Assembly: GCA_023415825.1 (NCBI GenBank)
Contig: JAEZJF010000016.1
Coordinates: 186,001-250,000, forward strand
DNA: 64,000 nucleotides
Source of the DNA: Bacillota bacterium
GTDB taxonomy: Bacteria > Bacillota > Clostridia > DSM-8532
Reading direction: 5' to 3'
Both the position numbers and the translations under genes were made by a program. Below the pieces are notes generated by a model that made no database searches, was not told where the DNA came from, and saw only the letters and a list, made by a program, of their open reading frames with translations. Of the stretch, positions 26,070 to 35,290 are shown piece after piece (within the stretch, counting starts at the first letter, position 1; every line of letters starts with the position of its first letter).

Positions 26070-26999
26070 ATGCTGCGACCACAAAGATACAGGACTTTGA
26101 TAGGTTTTATTTTGGGGCTGTGCCTGTCTCTCATTATTCTGGGCTTAGTCTATATCTTTTTTGGAGCTTCCACCTACAAGCTTTCCTCAAAAGAAAAGGC
26201 AGCTATTGAGACCATGGCGGTGGAAGCATACACACAAAAAAACCCAACCGGCCTTGTCTATGTTGCGAATTCATCCTTGAAGTCCGGAGAGGTACTAAAA
26301 GATAGTGATCTGATGCCTGCAGAAATCAGCAAATCCATTCTGCCGTCAGATGCAATAAGTGACCCTGCACTTGCAGTTGGGAAGATTATTCGCTGCGATG
26401 TGACCACTTATACGGCCGTAACCCTGTCTCTTCTTTATGATGAGGGAAATTATCCGGATGACATGAGGCTTGTGGAGTATACTGTCATCAATCTTCCTCA
26501 AAAACTCGAACCCTCCCAGTTTGTTGATATACGTATCATGTTCCCCAATGGGTTGGATTACATTGTTTTGTCCAAGAAACAGGTTACAGATCTCCAAAAG
26601 GCTACAGAGAGTCAAAAGAGCATCCTGTGGTTCCACGCAGTTGAAGAAGAAATTTTAAGAATGGCCAGTGCCATTGTGGATGCCAGTATTGTTGAAGGAG
26701 CCACGCTCTATGCCGTACCCTATGTAGCTCCGGATATCCAGAACGAGGCCATGCGTACTTATCCGGCAAATAGCGAGGTGCAAAATCTGATACTTCAGAA
26801 TCCCAATATTGTGGAGAAGGCCGTTACTGAGCTGGAAGCCCGGAACCGGTCGCTTTTTGAGGATCAGATCAACAAAGACCGGCAAAACTTTGGCATGAAC
26901 AAAGTCTATGGCGAGGATGCCTCGATGCCCCCAAATGAAAAGGCTTCCTCTCCGTCTCAAGCTGAAACTAAGGGCTTGGATTTGGATGGCAGACTTTAG
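26070..26999 (+). CDS. SAF-domain membrane protein (CpaB/RcpC-like)
   Basis: 309 residues from ATG 26070, which lies six bases after GGAGGTG; an upstream in-frame GTG at 26061 overlaps that site. One membrane helix at about residues 10-35 (TLIGFILGLCLSLIILGLVY) is followed by a SAF domain (VYVANSSLKSGEVLKDSDLM, then AISDPALAVGKIIRCDV), the fold of pilus-assembly protein CpaB and of FlgA. CpaB usually sits near the cell-wall or outer channel of Tad pili. The C-terminal 60 residues are charged and low in complexity. It fits as the periplasm/wall-facing part of this system. Confidence 0.78.
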   Translation: MLRPQRYRTLIGFILGLCLSLIILGLVYIFFGASTYKLSSKEKAAIETMAVEAYTQKNPTGLVYVANSSLKSGEVLKDSDLMPAEISKSILPSDAISDPALAVGKIIRCDVTTYTAVTLSLLYDEGNYPDDMRLVEYTVINLPQKLEPSQFVDIRIMFPNGLDYIVLSKKQVTDLQKATESQKSILWFHAVEEEILRMASAIVDASIVEGATLYAVPYVAPDIQNEAMRTYPANSEVQNLILQNPNIVEKAVTELEARNRSLFEDQINKDRQNFGMNKVYGEDASMPPNEKASSPSQAETKGLDLDGRL

Positions 27000-27009
27000 G
27001 AGGAAGGTC

Positions 27010-27669
27010 ATGATTATTGCTTTCTTAGGTACAAGCACCGATGATAAGAAGTTTTTTCTTCTCTGTTTAGCCAGGATTATGACAAATCATAAAAAAGTAA
27101 TCCTCTGTACAGCTCATAACTATACCTTCGATGAGGATATGGGTGAAATATACGATTATTGCGGCATAGAGATACATCACTTTACCAATGATGATAGTCT
27201 GATAGCACTATGCGAGTCATCTGAACCGGAGACCTGCTACTTTTTTGATGTTGATCATTACATACCCCTCGAGGGGGACTTTAAAGCCGTGGCAATCTGT
27301 GAATCATCACGGGTATTGCTGGAAGAGAGCGTCAGACTGGCTGGAGAATACTCATGGATTAACCCGTCCCTGAATATTTCAGTGATATACCTTAATCTGA
27401 TGGAATACTGCAAGGTCAGTGAAAAGTATCTGGATCTCTTTTGGGAGCGGAGTATACCAAGCTTTACCATTATTTTAAAAGCCTTTCCCATCTATTTTGA
27501 GGAGGCCAACCATGTGATCATGCTTGAAAGCCAATATTCAGACAGGTTACCCGTCAGAGCGCTGACATCTTCTTTCAAAAATAGTCTATTAAGCATCATT
27601 CAGAGCTTTTTTGATATGAATCCCAAACAAGCACGAGATTTATTGAAAAAGGCTGAGAGGGTGAAGTAG
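27010..27669 (+). CDS. Short MinD-like protein with degenerate P-loop
   Basis: 219 residues; ATG 27010 follows AGGAGGAAGG. The opening (IIAFLGTSTDDKKFFLLCLA) has the strand-loop-helix pattern of MinD/CpaE proteins, then KKVILCTAHNY as the next strand, but the P-loop glycines are replaced by Asp. I do not recognise a named family. It lies between the SAF protein and a longer CpaE-like protein with 1-10 nt spacing, so it should belong to the same complex. It might be a receiver-like or adaptor fold instead. Confidence 0.7.
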   Translation: MIIAFLGTSTDDKKFFLLCLARIMTNHKKVILCTAHNYTFDEDMGEIYDYCGIEIHHFTNDDSLIALCESSEPETCYFFDVDHYIPLEGDFKAVAICESSRVLLEESVRLAGEYSWINPSLNISVIYLNLMEYCKVSEKYLDLFWERSIPSFTIILKAFPIYFEEANHVIMLESQYSDRLPVRALTSSFKNSLLSIIQSFFDMNPKQARDLLKKAERVK

Positions 27670-27670
27670 T

Positions 27671-28486
27671 ATGCAGATTTCCTTTTGGTCGAATATGCAT
27701 GGCCAGGCGGCAACCAGCGCCACTACTGCAGCTATTGCAGCAACCATTGCCCAGAGAACAGCCTATAAAACCCTGGTGGCTCATAACCATAGCAGCAGGA
27801 GCGCATTAGAAGGCTATTTTTTCAAACGTTCAGGCCTTGCGGAGCAAAACACGGGCCTATCCAACCAGGGTATTGATGCGCTGGTGAGGCTTATGAGAAA
27901 TGGCAGACTTAAGCCCGATATGGTTGCGGATTATACTCATTCTCTTCTTAGAAACCACCGATTGGATATTCTGATGGGAACATCAAAAAAGGAAGAACTG
28001 TCCAAAGAGGATGAGAATGCCTTTATGAGCATCCTCCAATGTTCCAGAGAATTTTATGATGTGATAGTCCTGGATGTAAACAGCGGTTTATCTGATGCCA
28101 ACAGTCAAAATATTCTCGAAAGCTCCGATATTCTTGTGTTTTGCCTGAATCAAAACTGTTTTCTTATTGAGGATTTCATGGTCTTTTATAAGACCTTTCC
28201 CTTTTTAAAGGAGAAACGGTCGGCCTTTGTTATTACACGCTACGAGAAACATGCCTCCATGACTCTTCATAATCTGGCAAGGCGTTATGAATTGGACAGG
28301 AGTGCACTTTTTGAAATTCCAAACAACAGCCGTTTTTCCGATGCTTTAAACAGCGGTAGGGTGTTTGATTTTGTGGCCTATAGCCAAGGTGCAAGAGACG
28401 GAGAGGATAAAACATTCATAACTTCGTTGAACCGTCTCTGTGATTATATTGTCGAGGGGTGTACAAAACGTTGCCAGAGCTTTTAA
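27671..28486 (+). CDS. CpaE/MinD-like protein, degenerate Walker A
   Basis: 271 residues. The N-terminus SFWSNMHGQAATSATTAAIA aligns in shape with the MinD-type P-loop but has no lysine. DVIVLDVNSGLSDANSQ is a typical Walker B-like DxxxG segment, and ILVFCLNQNCFLIEDF matches the following strand. CpaE proteins localise Tad-type pilus machines at the pole. Loss of the P-loop lysine suggests binding without ATP hydrolysis, or a partner role for the other MinD-like proteins of this operon. Its 3' end overlaps the next gene by 28 nt. Confidence 0.78.
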   Translation: MQISFWSNMHGQAATSATTAAIAATIAQRTAYKTLVAHNHSSRSALEGYFFKRSGLAEQNTGLSNQGIDALVRLMRNGRLKPDMVADYTHSLLRNHRLDILMGTSKKEELSKEDENAFMSILQCSREFYDVIVLDVNSGLSDANSQNILESSDILVFCLNQNCFLIEDFMVFYKTFPFLKEKRSAFVITRYEKHASMTLHNLARRYELDRSALFEIPNNSRFSDALNSGRVFDFVAYSQGARDGEDKTFITSLNRLCDYIVEGCTKRCQSF

Positions 28487-30324
28487 ACGTCCTAATCATT
28501 CTAATAATCACAGGGGGACTGGTGTTCGGATCCTTTCTTTTCTTTGCATCAAGACGCCATCAGCCGGGAATTAAGGAAGAAGATCCTCAGCGCTATTCCA
28601 TACCCTCATTGATTCAATATGTGAAGGACGCCTTTAATGAGATAACCCGGACCAATTTATTCGAGCTAGGTCTCAATGAGGTTGAGTTTAGAAAGCAAGC
28701 CAATAAGAGAGCCGAACTTAAAAAAGCTATGAAAAACTGCATGTATGGCTCCATGGAAGATAAACAATTTGTTAAAGCCTTTATTTATGACATCCTATTG
28801 ACTTATATCCCTGCCGAGCATATGAATACCATTATCCCTTTCAACAATACCTACCTTCTTTCCACCAGGGATAAGTTCAATATTTTACTTCACATGATGA
28901 AAAAGGAATATGGTATGGATGCCCTGTCAAATCTCATCGAAAGCTTTAAGCTGGATGTACTCAAGCAGGCAGGAAACAATGATCAGGCTTTTGTTATAAC
29001 GAAGGAAGAAATAGAGTCCATATATGAAAATATGGGATTTGTGCTCTCCAAGGAGGATCGTCTAGAGATCATCACACAAGTGGTTTATGAGCGCTATAAA
29101 GGGCTGGGGGTGATTGACGAAATACGGGACATGAATATTGACGGGGTGTCGGCGGGGGTATCGGGCGTCACCCACGACTTTATGGTCAATCCTCAATTTT
29201 CACCTCCATCCGGGGAAGCCCATAGGGTCCAGAGAAACTATGAGAGTGTCTGGATTTTCTATAAAGGGAAGTCCATTAAGCTTGACTTTTTAAGCTTTGA
29301 AAGTGAACGGGAATTAAGAAGGGTTTGTCAGATCATTTATCGTTACAATCGCGGGGGCCAGCTTTCAGAAACCACGGGCTACCGGGTTAATGAGATGAAG
29401 GACGGGAGCAGAATTTTGGTGGTAAGACCGCCGTTTTCGGAATCCTGGGCTTTCTTTGTCCGTAAATTCCACCTTAAAAATGTAACCCTTGAAGCCCTCA
29501 TTCAGGATGAGAATGCCCAGCTTCCTGTGAATCTCATTAAATTTATGGCCAAGGGTGGTATGATCACTGCCGTCACAGGTCAGCAGGGAAGCGGAAAGAC
29601 AACACTGCTCATGGCTATGATCGGTCATATTTATGCTTCTCTAACGCTGCGCATTCAGGAAATGGCCTTTGAACTTAATCTTAGACGCCTATACCCCAAC
29701 AGGAATATCCTGTCCTTCAGGGAAACCGAGACCATATCGGGTCAGCAGGGCCTGGATATTCAAAAGAAGACCGACGGAAGCGTCAATATACTGGGAGAGG
29801 TTGCTACAGACCCTGTGGCGGCCTGGATGATCCAGATGGCACAAGTGGCCTCGCTCTTCACCTTGTTTACCCATCATGCCAAAACAACCAGGGACCTTGT
29901 ATATTCCTTAAGAAATTCATTATTGAAATGCGAGATGTTCAATAATGAAAAAATCGCCGAACAGCAGGTCATCTCGGTATTGGATTTTGATATTCATTTG
30001 GCACGGGATTATCAGGGTAAGCGCTATATAGAAAGGATTACAGAGATTGTTGACATGCCGGAAAGCCCATATCCGGAAGGATTCATGGCAGAGGAAAAGA
30101 TGGACATCAAGCTGGGTGCTTTTATGGAGACTTCAGCGGAGTATTTTAAGCGAGTGACCGACCGGAAGATATTTGAGCCCCGTAATATTATTGAATTTAA
30201 AGACGGACGGTATGTCCCGGTCAATCCTTTAAGCATCGAGAAAACGATGGAAATGAAAAAGGCTATGACCTCTGAGGACGGAATGGCTTTTGAGGCCTAT
30301 TTAAGAGAGAATTTCAGCTTTTAA
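28459..30324 (+). CDS. CpaF/TadA-type secretion ATPase with N-terminal membrane anchor
   Basis: Up to 621 residues. Walker A GQQGSGKTT is intact; ILGEVATDPVAAWMIQMAQV is the Walker B region (usually GEIRDPEAA) and FTHHAKTTRDL the His box. It is the motor of the machine. Unlike soluble CpaF it begins with a hydrophobic helix (LLNVLIILIITGGLVFGSFL). The start is uncertain: GTG 28459 overlaps the GAGGGG ribosome site, so TTG 28471, 11 nt after it, may be the true start. Overlaps the CpaE-like gene. Confidence 0.88.
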   Translation: MYKTLPELLNVLIILIITGGLVFGSFLFFASRRHQPGIKEEDPQRYSIPSLIQYVKDAFNEITRTNLFELGLNEVEFRKQANKRAELKKAMKNCMYGSMEDKQFVKAFIYDILLTYIPAEHMNTIIPFNNTYLLSTRDKFNILLHMMKKEYGMDALSNLIESFKLDVLKQAGNNDQAFVITKEEIESIYENMGFVLSKEDRLEIITQVVYERYKGLGVIDEIRDMNIDGVSAGVSGVTHDFMVNPQFSPPSGEAHRVQRNYESVWIFYKGKSIKLDFLSFESERELRRVCQIIYRYNRGGQLSETTGYRVNEMKDGSRILVVRPPFSESWAFFVRKFHLKNVTLEALIQDENAQLPVNLIKFMAKGGMITAVTGQQGSGKTTLLMAMIGHIYASLTLRIQEMAFELNLRRLYPNRNILSFRETETISGQQGLDIQKKTDGSVNILGEVATDPVAAWMIQMAQVASLFTLFTHHAKTTRDLVYSLRNSLLKCEMFNNEKIAEQQVISVLDFDIHLARDYQGKRYIERITEIVDMPESPYPEGFMAEEKMDIKLGAFMETSAEYFKRVTDRKIFEPRNIIEFKDGRYVPVNPLSIEKTMEMKKAMTSEDGMAFEAYLRENFSF

Positions 30325-30340
30325 GGCAGGTGAAAACATC

Positions 30341-32374
30341 ATGAATGCATATGGTTTAATCGGTGCATTGTGCCTTGTTTCTGCTCTGGGGCTTACCCTT
30401 TTTGCCCTTGGTTCATCAAAGAAGCATCGCCAATCGGGTAGGAGTCTTAAGGAGGGCCGTGCCAATACGGTTTCTGTTTTCATCGGCCTATATGCCAGAC
30501 TCGTAAAGGTTCCATTTGTAGGCGAATTGCTGCTGAGTATTCGAAAAAGGCTCGAGGTCTATGCCGAATCTGATGAAAAAACCATCAGAAAAAGAGCGGT
30601 CGTCCTGCTGCTTACCTCGGTACTGCTCTTTACCCTGCTCATTATTTCCTTTTGGGCACTTACAAGGGACTGGATTTTACTTCTGTTGTTCATTGTGCTC
30701 TTATCCTTTATAGGGGATACGGTAGTGGAGATATTCATCAACAATCTGCAAAATAAGCTCTTAAGGCAGCAGGTTCATTACCTTGAACTCCTCCGCCACA
30801 AATACTATGAACATAAGTCGGTGGAGGATGCCAACTATGAGACCTGCAGCTCTTTGAACAACAAAGGAAGCTTTGAGGTATACGTACAGGCTGAGCGCAT
30901 CAATGACATTCTGACCGCTTCAGATATAGAGGGAGAGCTTCAGAAATATTATGAAACGGCACCCAACAAATATTTCAAAATGCTGGCTGGTATCCTCTAC
31001 ATTACCAAGGAATATGGTGATACTCAGGTTCAGGGAAGCTCGATATTTATTCGATGCATGGCCTATTTGGGAGGAGAAATAAAAGCGGAGCTGTATAAAC
31101 GGGAAAAGCTCAAGTATGCTCTTAAAAGCTTGAACATCATTGCCATTGTACCCTTGTTTTTCCTAAAGCCCCTAAGGAACTGGGCAGCTACAAGCTTTGC
31201 CCCTCTGGAAAGCTTTTACTCCAGCAAGATGGGGATTGTTCTGGCGATTATGACCATATTCATCTCGGTCATAGCCTATATGACCCTTAGAAAGCTCCAA
31301 CGATTTGACAGGCCGGGAAAGGCAGGGTTTTCTCACAAAACCCTCGAGCAGAAGCTCTACGCAAACGGCTTTTACAAATTAGTTGACAGGTTGGTTCCCC
31401 AAGGCTATACCACAAAGAAAAACGAACTTATGGAGCTCATTAAAAACGCCATGGCGCCCCTTAACATCTATACCCTTTACACGCGTAGGCTTCTTTTTGG
31501 CTGCCTGGCTTTTTTGCTGGGCCTTGGATTGACCGTGGGCCTCAATGCATACTCCCGGTATGCAATACTCTATTTGCCCCAGATGCCTCAGGGTTATTTG
31601 GGCGGCAAACTATCGCCCGATGAAAAGCAAAGACTGCAAGTCATTGCTGACCAGGACAGAGCCGTGATACAAAAGCTCGGAAACTCTGCTTCCGATAAAG
31701 CTGTTTATGAGGAGGTTGTGAAACATGAAGCCTTTGATGGAAAAGAGATTGAAGCCTCGGTATTGAGAATCAGGCTTAAAATGCAGGTGATATCCAAAAA
31801 CATTTTTTGGTGGTGGCAGCTTCTTATCTGTATGCTTCTTTTTGGGGCCGGTTACCAAGCCCCTGTCATAAGCTTGAGCTTCATGGCTAAGATCAGAAAA
31901 ATTGACATGGAGGAGGAGGTCTCCCAGTTTCAGACTATTATTCTCATGCTTATGCATATGAGCCGGGTTCATGTGGAAGAAATCCTTGAATGGATGGAGA
32001 GTTTCTCGGTACATTTCAAAGAGCCTTTACAAAAATGCCTTTCCAATTTTAGCTCGGGGTCCTATGAAGCTCTAGAAGAGCTTAAGTCGGAAGTAGCTTT
32101 TCCGCCTTTTATCGGTATAGTGGATAACCTGCAGCTTGCCTGTGAGGATTTAGGTGTGGCCCGGGCTTTTGAAGAGCTTGAAAGTGAAATGACCTTTAAC
32201 CGTGAAACACGAAAGGACAGCAATGAGCGGATTGTGGAAAGAAAGAAGAATCTTGGCAATATGATAGGGTTTATGCCGCTTTATGCGCTTATTGTACTGT
32301 ATCTGATCATTCCAATGATCGTATCGGGTATGGAAAGTATTGAAGCCTTTTATCGTCAATTATCCCAGTTATGA
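30341..32374 (+). CDS. Large TadB/TadC-like inner-membrane platform protein
   Basis: 677 residues. Helices at about residues 4-23, 85-130, 265-320, 370-400, 485-510 and 640-662. The last 200 residues (EEEVSQFQTIILMLMHMSRV, then a long helical region) match the T2SS-F fold; the first half appears to be a second, weaker copy. Tad systems usually carry two separate proteins, TadB and TadC, of about 300 residues each; here they look fused. ATG 30341 with AGGTG upstream, 16 nt after the ATPase gene. Confidence 0.75.
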   Translation: MNAYGLIGALCLVSALGLTLFALGSSKKHRQSGRSLKEGRANTVSVFIGLYARLVKVPFVGELLLSIRKRLEVYAESDEKTIRKRAVVLLLTSVLLFTLLIISFWALTRDWILLLLFIVLLSFIGDTVVEIFINNLQNKLLRQQVHYLELLRHKYYEHKSVEDANYETCSSLNNKGSFEVYVQAERINDILTASDIEGELQKYYETAPNKYFKMLAGILYITKEYGDTQVQGSSIFIRCMAYLGGEIKAELYKREKLKYALKSLNIIAIVPLFFLKPLRNWAATSFAPLESFYSSKMGIVLAIMTIFISVIAYMTLRKLQRFDRPGKAGFSHKTLEQKLYANGFYKLVDRLVPQGYTTKKNELMELIKNAMAPLNIYTLYTRRLLFGCLAFLLGLGLTVGLNAYSRYAILYLPQMPQGYLGGKLSPDEKQRLQVIADQDRAVIQKLGNSASDKAVYEEVVKHEAFDGKEIEASVLRIRLKMQVISKNIFWWWQLLICMLLFGAGYQAPVISLSFMAKIRKIDMEEEVSQFQTIILMLMHMSRVHVEEILEWMESFSVHFKEPLQKCLSNFSSGSYEALEELKSEVAFPPFIGIVDNLQLACEDLGVARAFEELESEMTFNRETRKDSNERIVERKKNLGNMIGFMPLYALIVLYLIIPMIVSGMESIEAFYRQLSQL

Positions 32375-32445
32375 TGCTGTAAAAATAAGCTGCTGAAAGG
32401 TTAACTGCAAGAAATAAGCTTTAAAATAAAACAGGAGGACTAGTT

Positions 32446-33024
32446 ATGGATGGTAATTTATCCAAAGCCCTTTGGCTTGGGGTCTCCATTCTTCTTTTTA
32501 TTGCGGTGGTCACCATCGGTCTCAGTATATTTGGAGGCATGAAGGATGCCAGTACCTTGGCCAATGATCGGATTGGGTCCATTTCCCAAAGTATGGCCGA
32601 GGAAGAATTTCGCATGTTTGATGGAAAAGAGGTCAAGGGAGATGACGTTCTCTCTGCTTTAGGCACTTTCTCAGGGCGGAGCGGAGAGGTTCTGGTACTG
32701 GTAGCGACTCTCGGAAAAAATGGAGGAAATTCTGTTAATTTAGATCCCAAAGCAGGTACTGGACTTAACATTGAGAAGTATGCAGAGTATGTTTCTGAAA
32801 CATCCGGGAGTCTTAGTGCTGACAATGATTGCGTTATTCTTTCAGCAGGTTCGGGCAGTCTCTTGTCAAATGTGAGCAAGACTATTCAGGATGCTTCAAG
32901 AAGAGATGCCGAGAATCCCAATATGACATCACAATATATCAATCCTTCGGGAAAATTTATTTCACATTTGATCTATGATACCAATTTAAAAATCAGAGGC
33001 GTTATTTTCGCCCAAATGAAATAG
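32446..33024 (+). CDS. Putative pilin-like protein 1 of the Tad-like operon
   Basis: 192 residues. A short charged N-terminus (MDGNLSKALWLG) leads into one hydrophobic helix (VSILLFIAVVTIGLSIFG) and an extracellular domain of about 160 residues with G/S/N-rich segments. This is a pilin or pseudopilin layout, but there is no prepilin peptidase motif of the classical G-F/L type, and I cannot assign a family. Good ribosome site AGGAGG. First of four small anchored proteins following the platform protein. Confidence 0.7.
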   Translation: MDGNLSKALWLGVSILLFIAVVTIGLSIFGGMKDASTLANDRIGSISQSMAEEEFRMFDGKEVKGDDVLSALGTFSGRSGEVLVLVATLGKNGGNSVNLDPKAGTGLNIEKYAEYVSETSGSLSADNDCVILSAGSGSLLSNVSKTIQDASRRDAENPNMTSQYINPSGKFISHLIYDTNLKIRGVIFAQMK

Positions 33025-33026
33025 CC

Positions 33027-33449
33027 ATGAATCAGAATATTGAGAAAATTCTTTATCTGGGTGCAGGCCTTTTACTGTTTGCCCTTGCTTTAACAGCCTT
33101 TTTTTCATACTATGGCCATTACCAGAACTATATTCATCAGGGTGAAAAGTTCATGCTGGAGGATACGAGCATCCATATCTCCGAAGAAATCGTTTCAATG
33201 GAGGCAACCGGGCCCGAAGTCCTCCATCAGGTGCTTGAGAAAAGAAAGCGCGATGAAACAACAAGGCTTTACAGCCATTATGGAAGTATGTCCACACCAT
33301 CGGGAATCGCATGTCCGGAGATTTTGGTGGAAGGCGTAAAGGCTATGGATCTCGACCTTAGTCTTTTCAACCAGGATCAAAGCTTTTACGTTGTTTATGA
33401 AATCGGCCCTTCCGGTGAAATCACACTTATTCGCTATATCAAGAAATAG
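33027..33449 (+). CDS. Small anchored protein 2 of the Tad-like operon
   Basis: 140 residues; N-terminal helix ILYLGAGLLLFALALTAFFS, then an exported domain of about 110 residues. It starts 2 nt after the preceding stop with a poor ribosome site, so translation is probably coupled. Family not recognised; minor pilin or TadE/F-like role is an inference from position and topology. Confidence 0.65.
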   Translation: MNQNIEKILYLGAGLLLFALALTAFFSYYGHYQNYIHQGEKFMLEDTSIHISEEIVSMEATGPEVLHQVLEKRKRDETTRLYSHYGSMSTPSGIACPEILVEGVKAMDLDLSLFNQDQSFYVVYEIGPSGEITLIRYIKK

Positions 33450-33467
33450 TCCATATGGGGAGCAGAT

Positions 33468-34022
33468 ATGGAAAACACGTTATGGAAGCTATTGGCCTTT
33501 ATACTGTGCGCTCTTTTATTGTTTCTTGCACCTCTCATGAGTTTATTGGAGCGGCAGGATGACATTGCCTACAATACAGCATTTACCGAGTGTAACCGTT
33601 TTGTGGATGCCTGTAGAGATACAGGGACTATCACTCCTGATATGTATTCGGAGTTCATGTCCCGCTTAAGCTCCACAGGAAACACCTACCAGATCACGCT
33701 TTCTCATATAAAAAGGTCAGTAAATCCTGTGTATATGCAAAACGGCGGGGTATTAGCCTTTTCCGACGAGTACGAGGTCAACCATATAACGGTCGGGCAG
33801 ACAGAAATACTAAAAGTGCTTTTCCCAGAAGGAACTGCTCTTTCAGCTCATGATAAAGCTCGTCGCTATTCCATGCGCATGGGGGATCTTCTTTTTGTTG
33901 AGGTCCGCAACAAAGGGAAAACCATGGCAACAGCCATAAGAGACATGGTGCTTTTTTCGGACACTCAGGCGCCTAGCATTTTTGTCAGGGCAGGGGGTAT
34001 GGTGCGCAATGAAGCTGACTAG
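33468..34022 (+). CDS. Small anchored protein 3 of the Tad-like operon
   Basis: 184 residues with N-terminal helix LWKLLAFILCALLLFLAPLM followed directly by LLERQDDIAYNTAFTECNRF, a charged segment, and an exported beta-rich domain. GGGGAG precedes the ATG. Two cysteines (positions about 42 and 49) could form a disulfide outside the cell. Family unknown; probable minor pilin of the machine. Confidence 0.65.
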   Translation: MENTLWKLLAFILCALLLFLAPLMSLLERQDDIAYNTAFTECNRFVDACRDTGTITPDMYSEFMSRLSSTGNTYQITLSHIKRSVNPVYMQNGGVLAFSDEYEVNHITVGQTEILKVLFPEGTALSAHDKARRYSMRMGDLLFVEVRNKGKTMATAIRDMVLFSDTQAPSIFVRAGGMVRNEAD

Positions 34023-35010
34023 CCTTTCGGTCGTCTTTATTCTGATTATCAGTCCCTTTCTTTTTATTACCGCTCAGCAGTCGGAAATGGTTCAAGAGGA
34101 CGGAAAACTGCGCCGATTCTATGACTCGGTTATTGACAACGCTGTTTGGGATGCAGCTTTTATCCTGAGCCAAAATGTTGAAAACCTATCCTATAGTAAG
34201 AGTATGGACATCTCAAAAGCCAGAGATCTTGCAGTCAGAGCTTTTTTTGATTCGCTCCATTATGCTTTCAATGCCCGGGGTAATCCATTGAGAATGGCTC
34301 GGATCGAAGCTTGTGTGCCGGTTCTTCTGCTTCTTGAAAATGAGGGCTTTTCTCTCTATGCTCTGAAAGCCTATAAAGCCCAAAATGGCCAAACTGAAAT
34401 TCACCATATCTGGTTCCCCGTCAAACACTACGTAGGAGAATCCCGGCTTAACGGATTCACGGTTCGATATACCTTGGAGGATAAGGTTTTTGTTTTTGAT
34501 CATTCGAATCAGACCCTTTTAGAGGGCGACTATAATGAGTTTAAGGATAGGATTCCTCTTTATAGTGATAGTCAAGGCTTCGAGGATTTGCGTCTGGCGG
34601 CTGTGAAAAATTCAGTGGAGCATGAGCTTGAAGCCTATCTTGACCAATATAATCAATGGGCCTTTGGAAGAAGCCTTTCGGTTAAATTTGATTTTCCCAG
34701 AATCGCTGATTCCGATTGGAAAAGAGCCTTGGCAGACGAAGGGCTTATCGTTTTTGCACAGGGTTTTCCCGTTCTTAAGAGTAAGAGCTATCAGCACTAT
34801 GCCCTGGGCGGTGCCCGAATCTTGAGAAAACCCTCATTAATAGGCTATACCTATCATAGCTTGCTTTTCTACTGCAGAAATGATTGTCAGTACTACCAAA
34901 CCAATATTTTGAATGATCCGGCTTTCAATGCATCCGGGACAATTTATTTTTCAAATGCCTATGAGGCTGCAAAAAAAGGACATTATCCGTGTCCTTATTG
35001 CAGGCCGTAG
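34009..35010 (+). CDS. Anchored protein 4 of the Tad-like operon, C-terminal CPYC
   Basis: 333 residues from ATG 34009, overlapping the previous stop by 14 nt; an earlier in-frame start at 33982 would overlap more and lacks a ribosome site. N-terminal helix LTSLSVVFILIISPFLFITA, then a long exported domain ending HYPCPYCRP. The terminal CPYC pair, with C-R-N-D-C near residue 288, could bind metal or form disulfides. Family unknown; its size suggests an adhesin-like tip or a wall component (inference). Last gene of the operon. Confidence 0.65.
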   Translation: MKLTSLSVVFILIISPFLFITAQQSEMVQEDGKLRRFYDSVIDNAVWDAAFILSQNVENLSYSKSMDISKARDLAVRAFFDSLHYAFNARGNPLRMARIEACVPVLLLLENEGFSLYALKAYKAQNGQTEIHHIWFPVKHYVGESRLNGFTVRYTLEDKVFVFDHSNQTLLEGDYNEFKDRIPLYSDSQGFEDLRLAAVKNSVEHELEAYLDQYNQWAFGRSLSVKFDFPRIADSDWKRALADEGLIVFAQGFPVLKSKSYQHYALGGARILRKPSLIGYTYHSLLFYCRNDCQYYQTNILNDPAFNASGTIYFSNAYEAAKKGHYPCPYCRP

Positions 35011-35022
35011 TGAAAGACTATT

Positions 35023-35202
35023 TTATCTCAACATGGTGGTAGAGGATCTTAACGAGATCTTTATGTCCTGATGATAGATTTTAACAGTATTTTTATTTTC
35101 TCTTGCCTCAAAAGCACGTAGAATGATCTCTGGGAACATGTTAGCTTTCATCAGAGTGGCGAGTCCAATAAAGTAACGATCAGACGTGTAGAAATTATCG
35201 TA
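35023..35202 (-). other. Possible gene remnant on the minus strand
   Basis: Within the 280-bp gap after the Tad-like operon, the minus strand is open for 59 codons between stops, reading YDNFYTSDRYFIGLATLMKA and onward with a coding-like composition. Internal ATGs exist, but there is no ribosome site and no upstream gene continues it. It could be the tail of a lost gene; I do not recognise the family, and chance is possible at this length. Confidence 0.3.
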
Positions 35203-35290
35203 TTAAAACAGGCATTTTCCAATGGAGAAAATGTAGTAAAATAATAGTGATACTGAGAGATGAGGTCTATTTACAAGTAAGGAAATGCAT

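Noticed and set aside
35011..35290. Potassium- or c-di-AMP-responsive riboswitch upstream of the KdpD-like gene
   Set aside because: No recognisable conserved core or terminator pair of a riboswitch class; only a short AGATCT repeat is seen.
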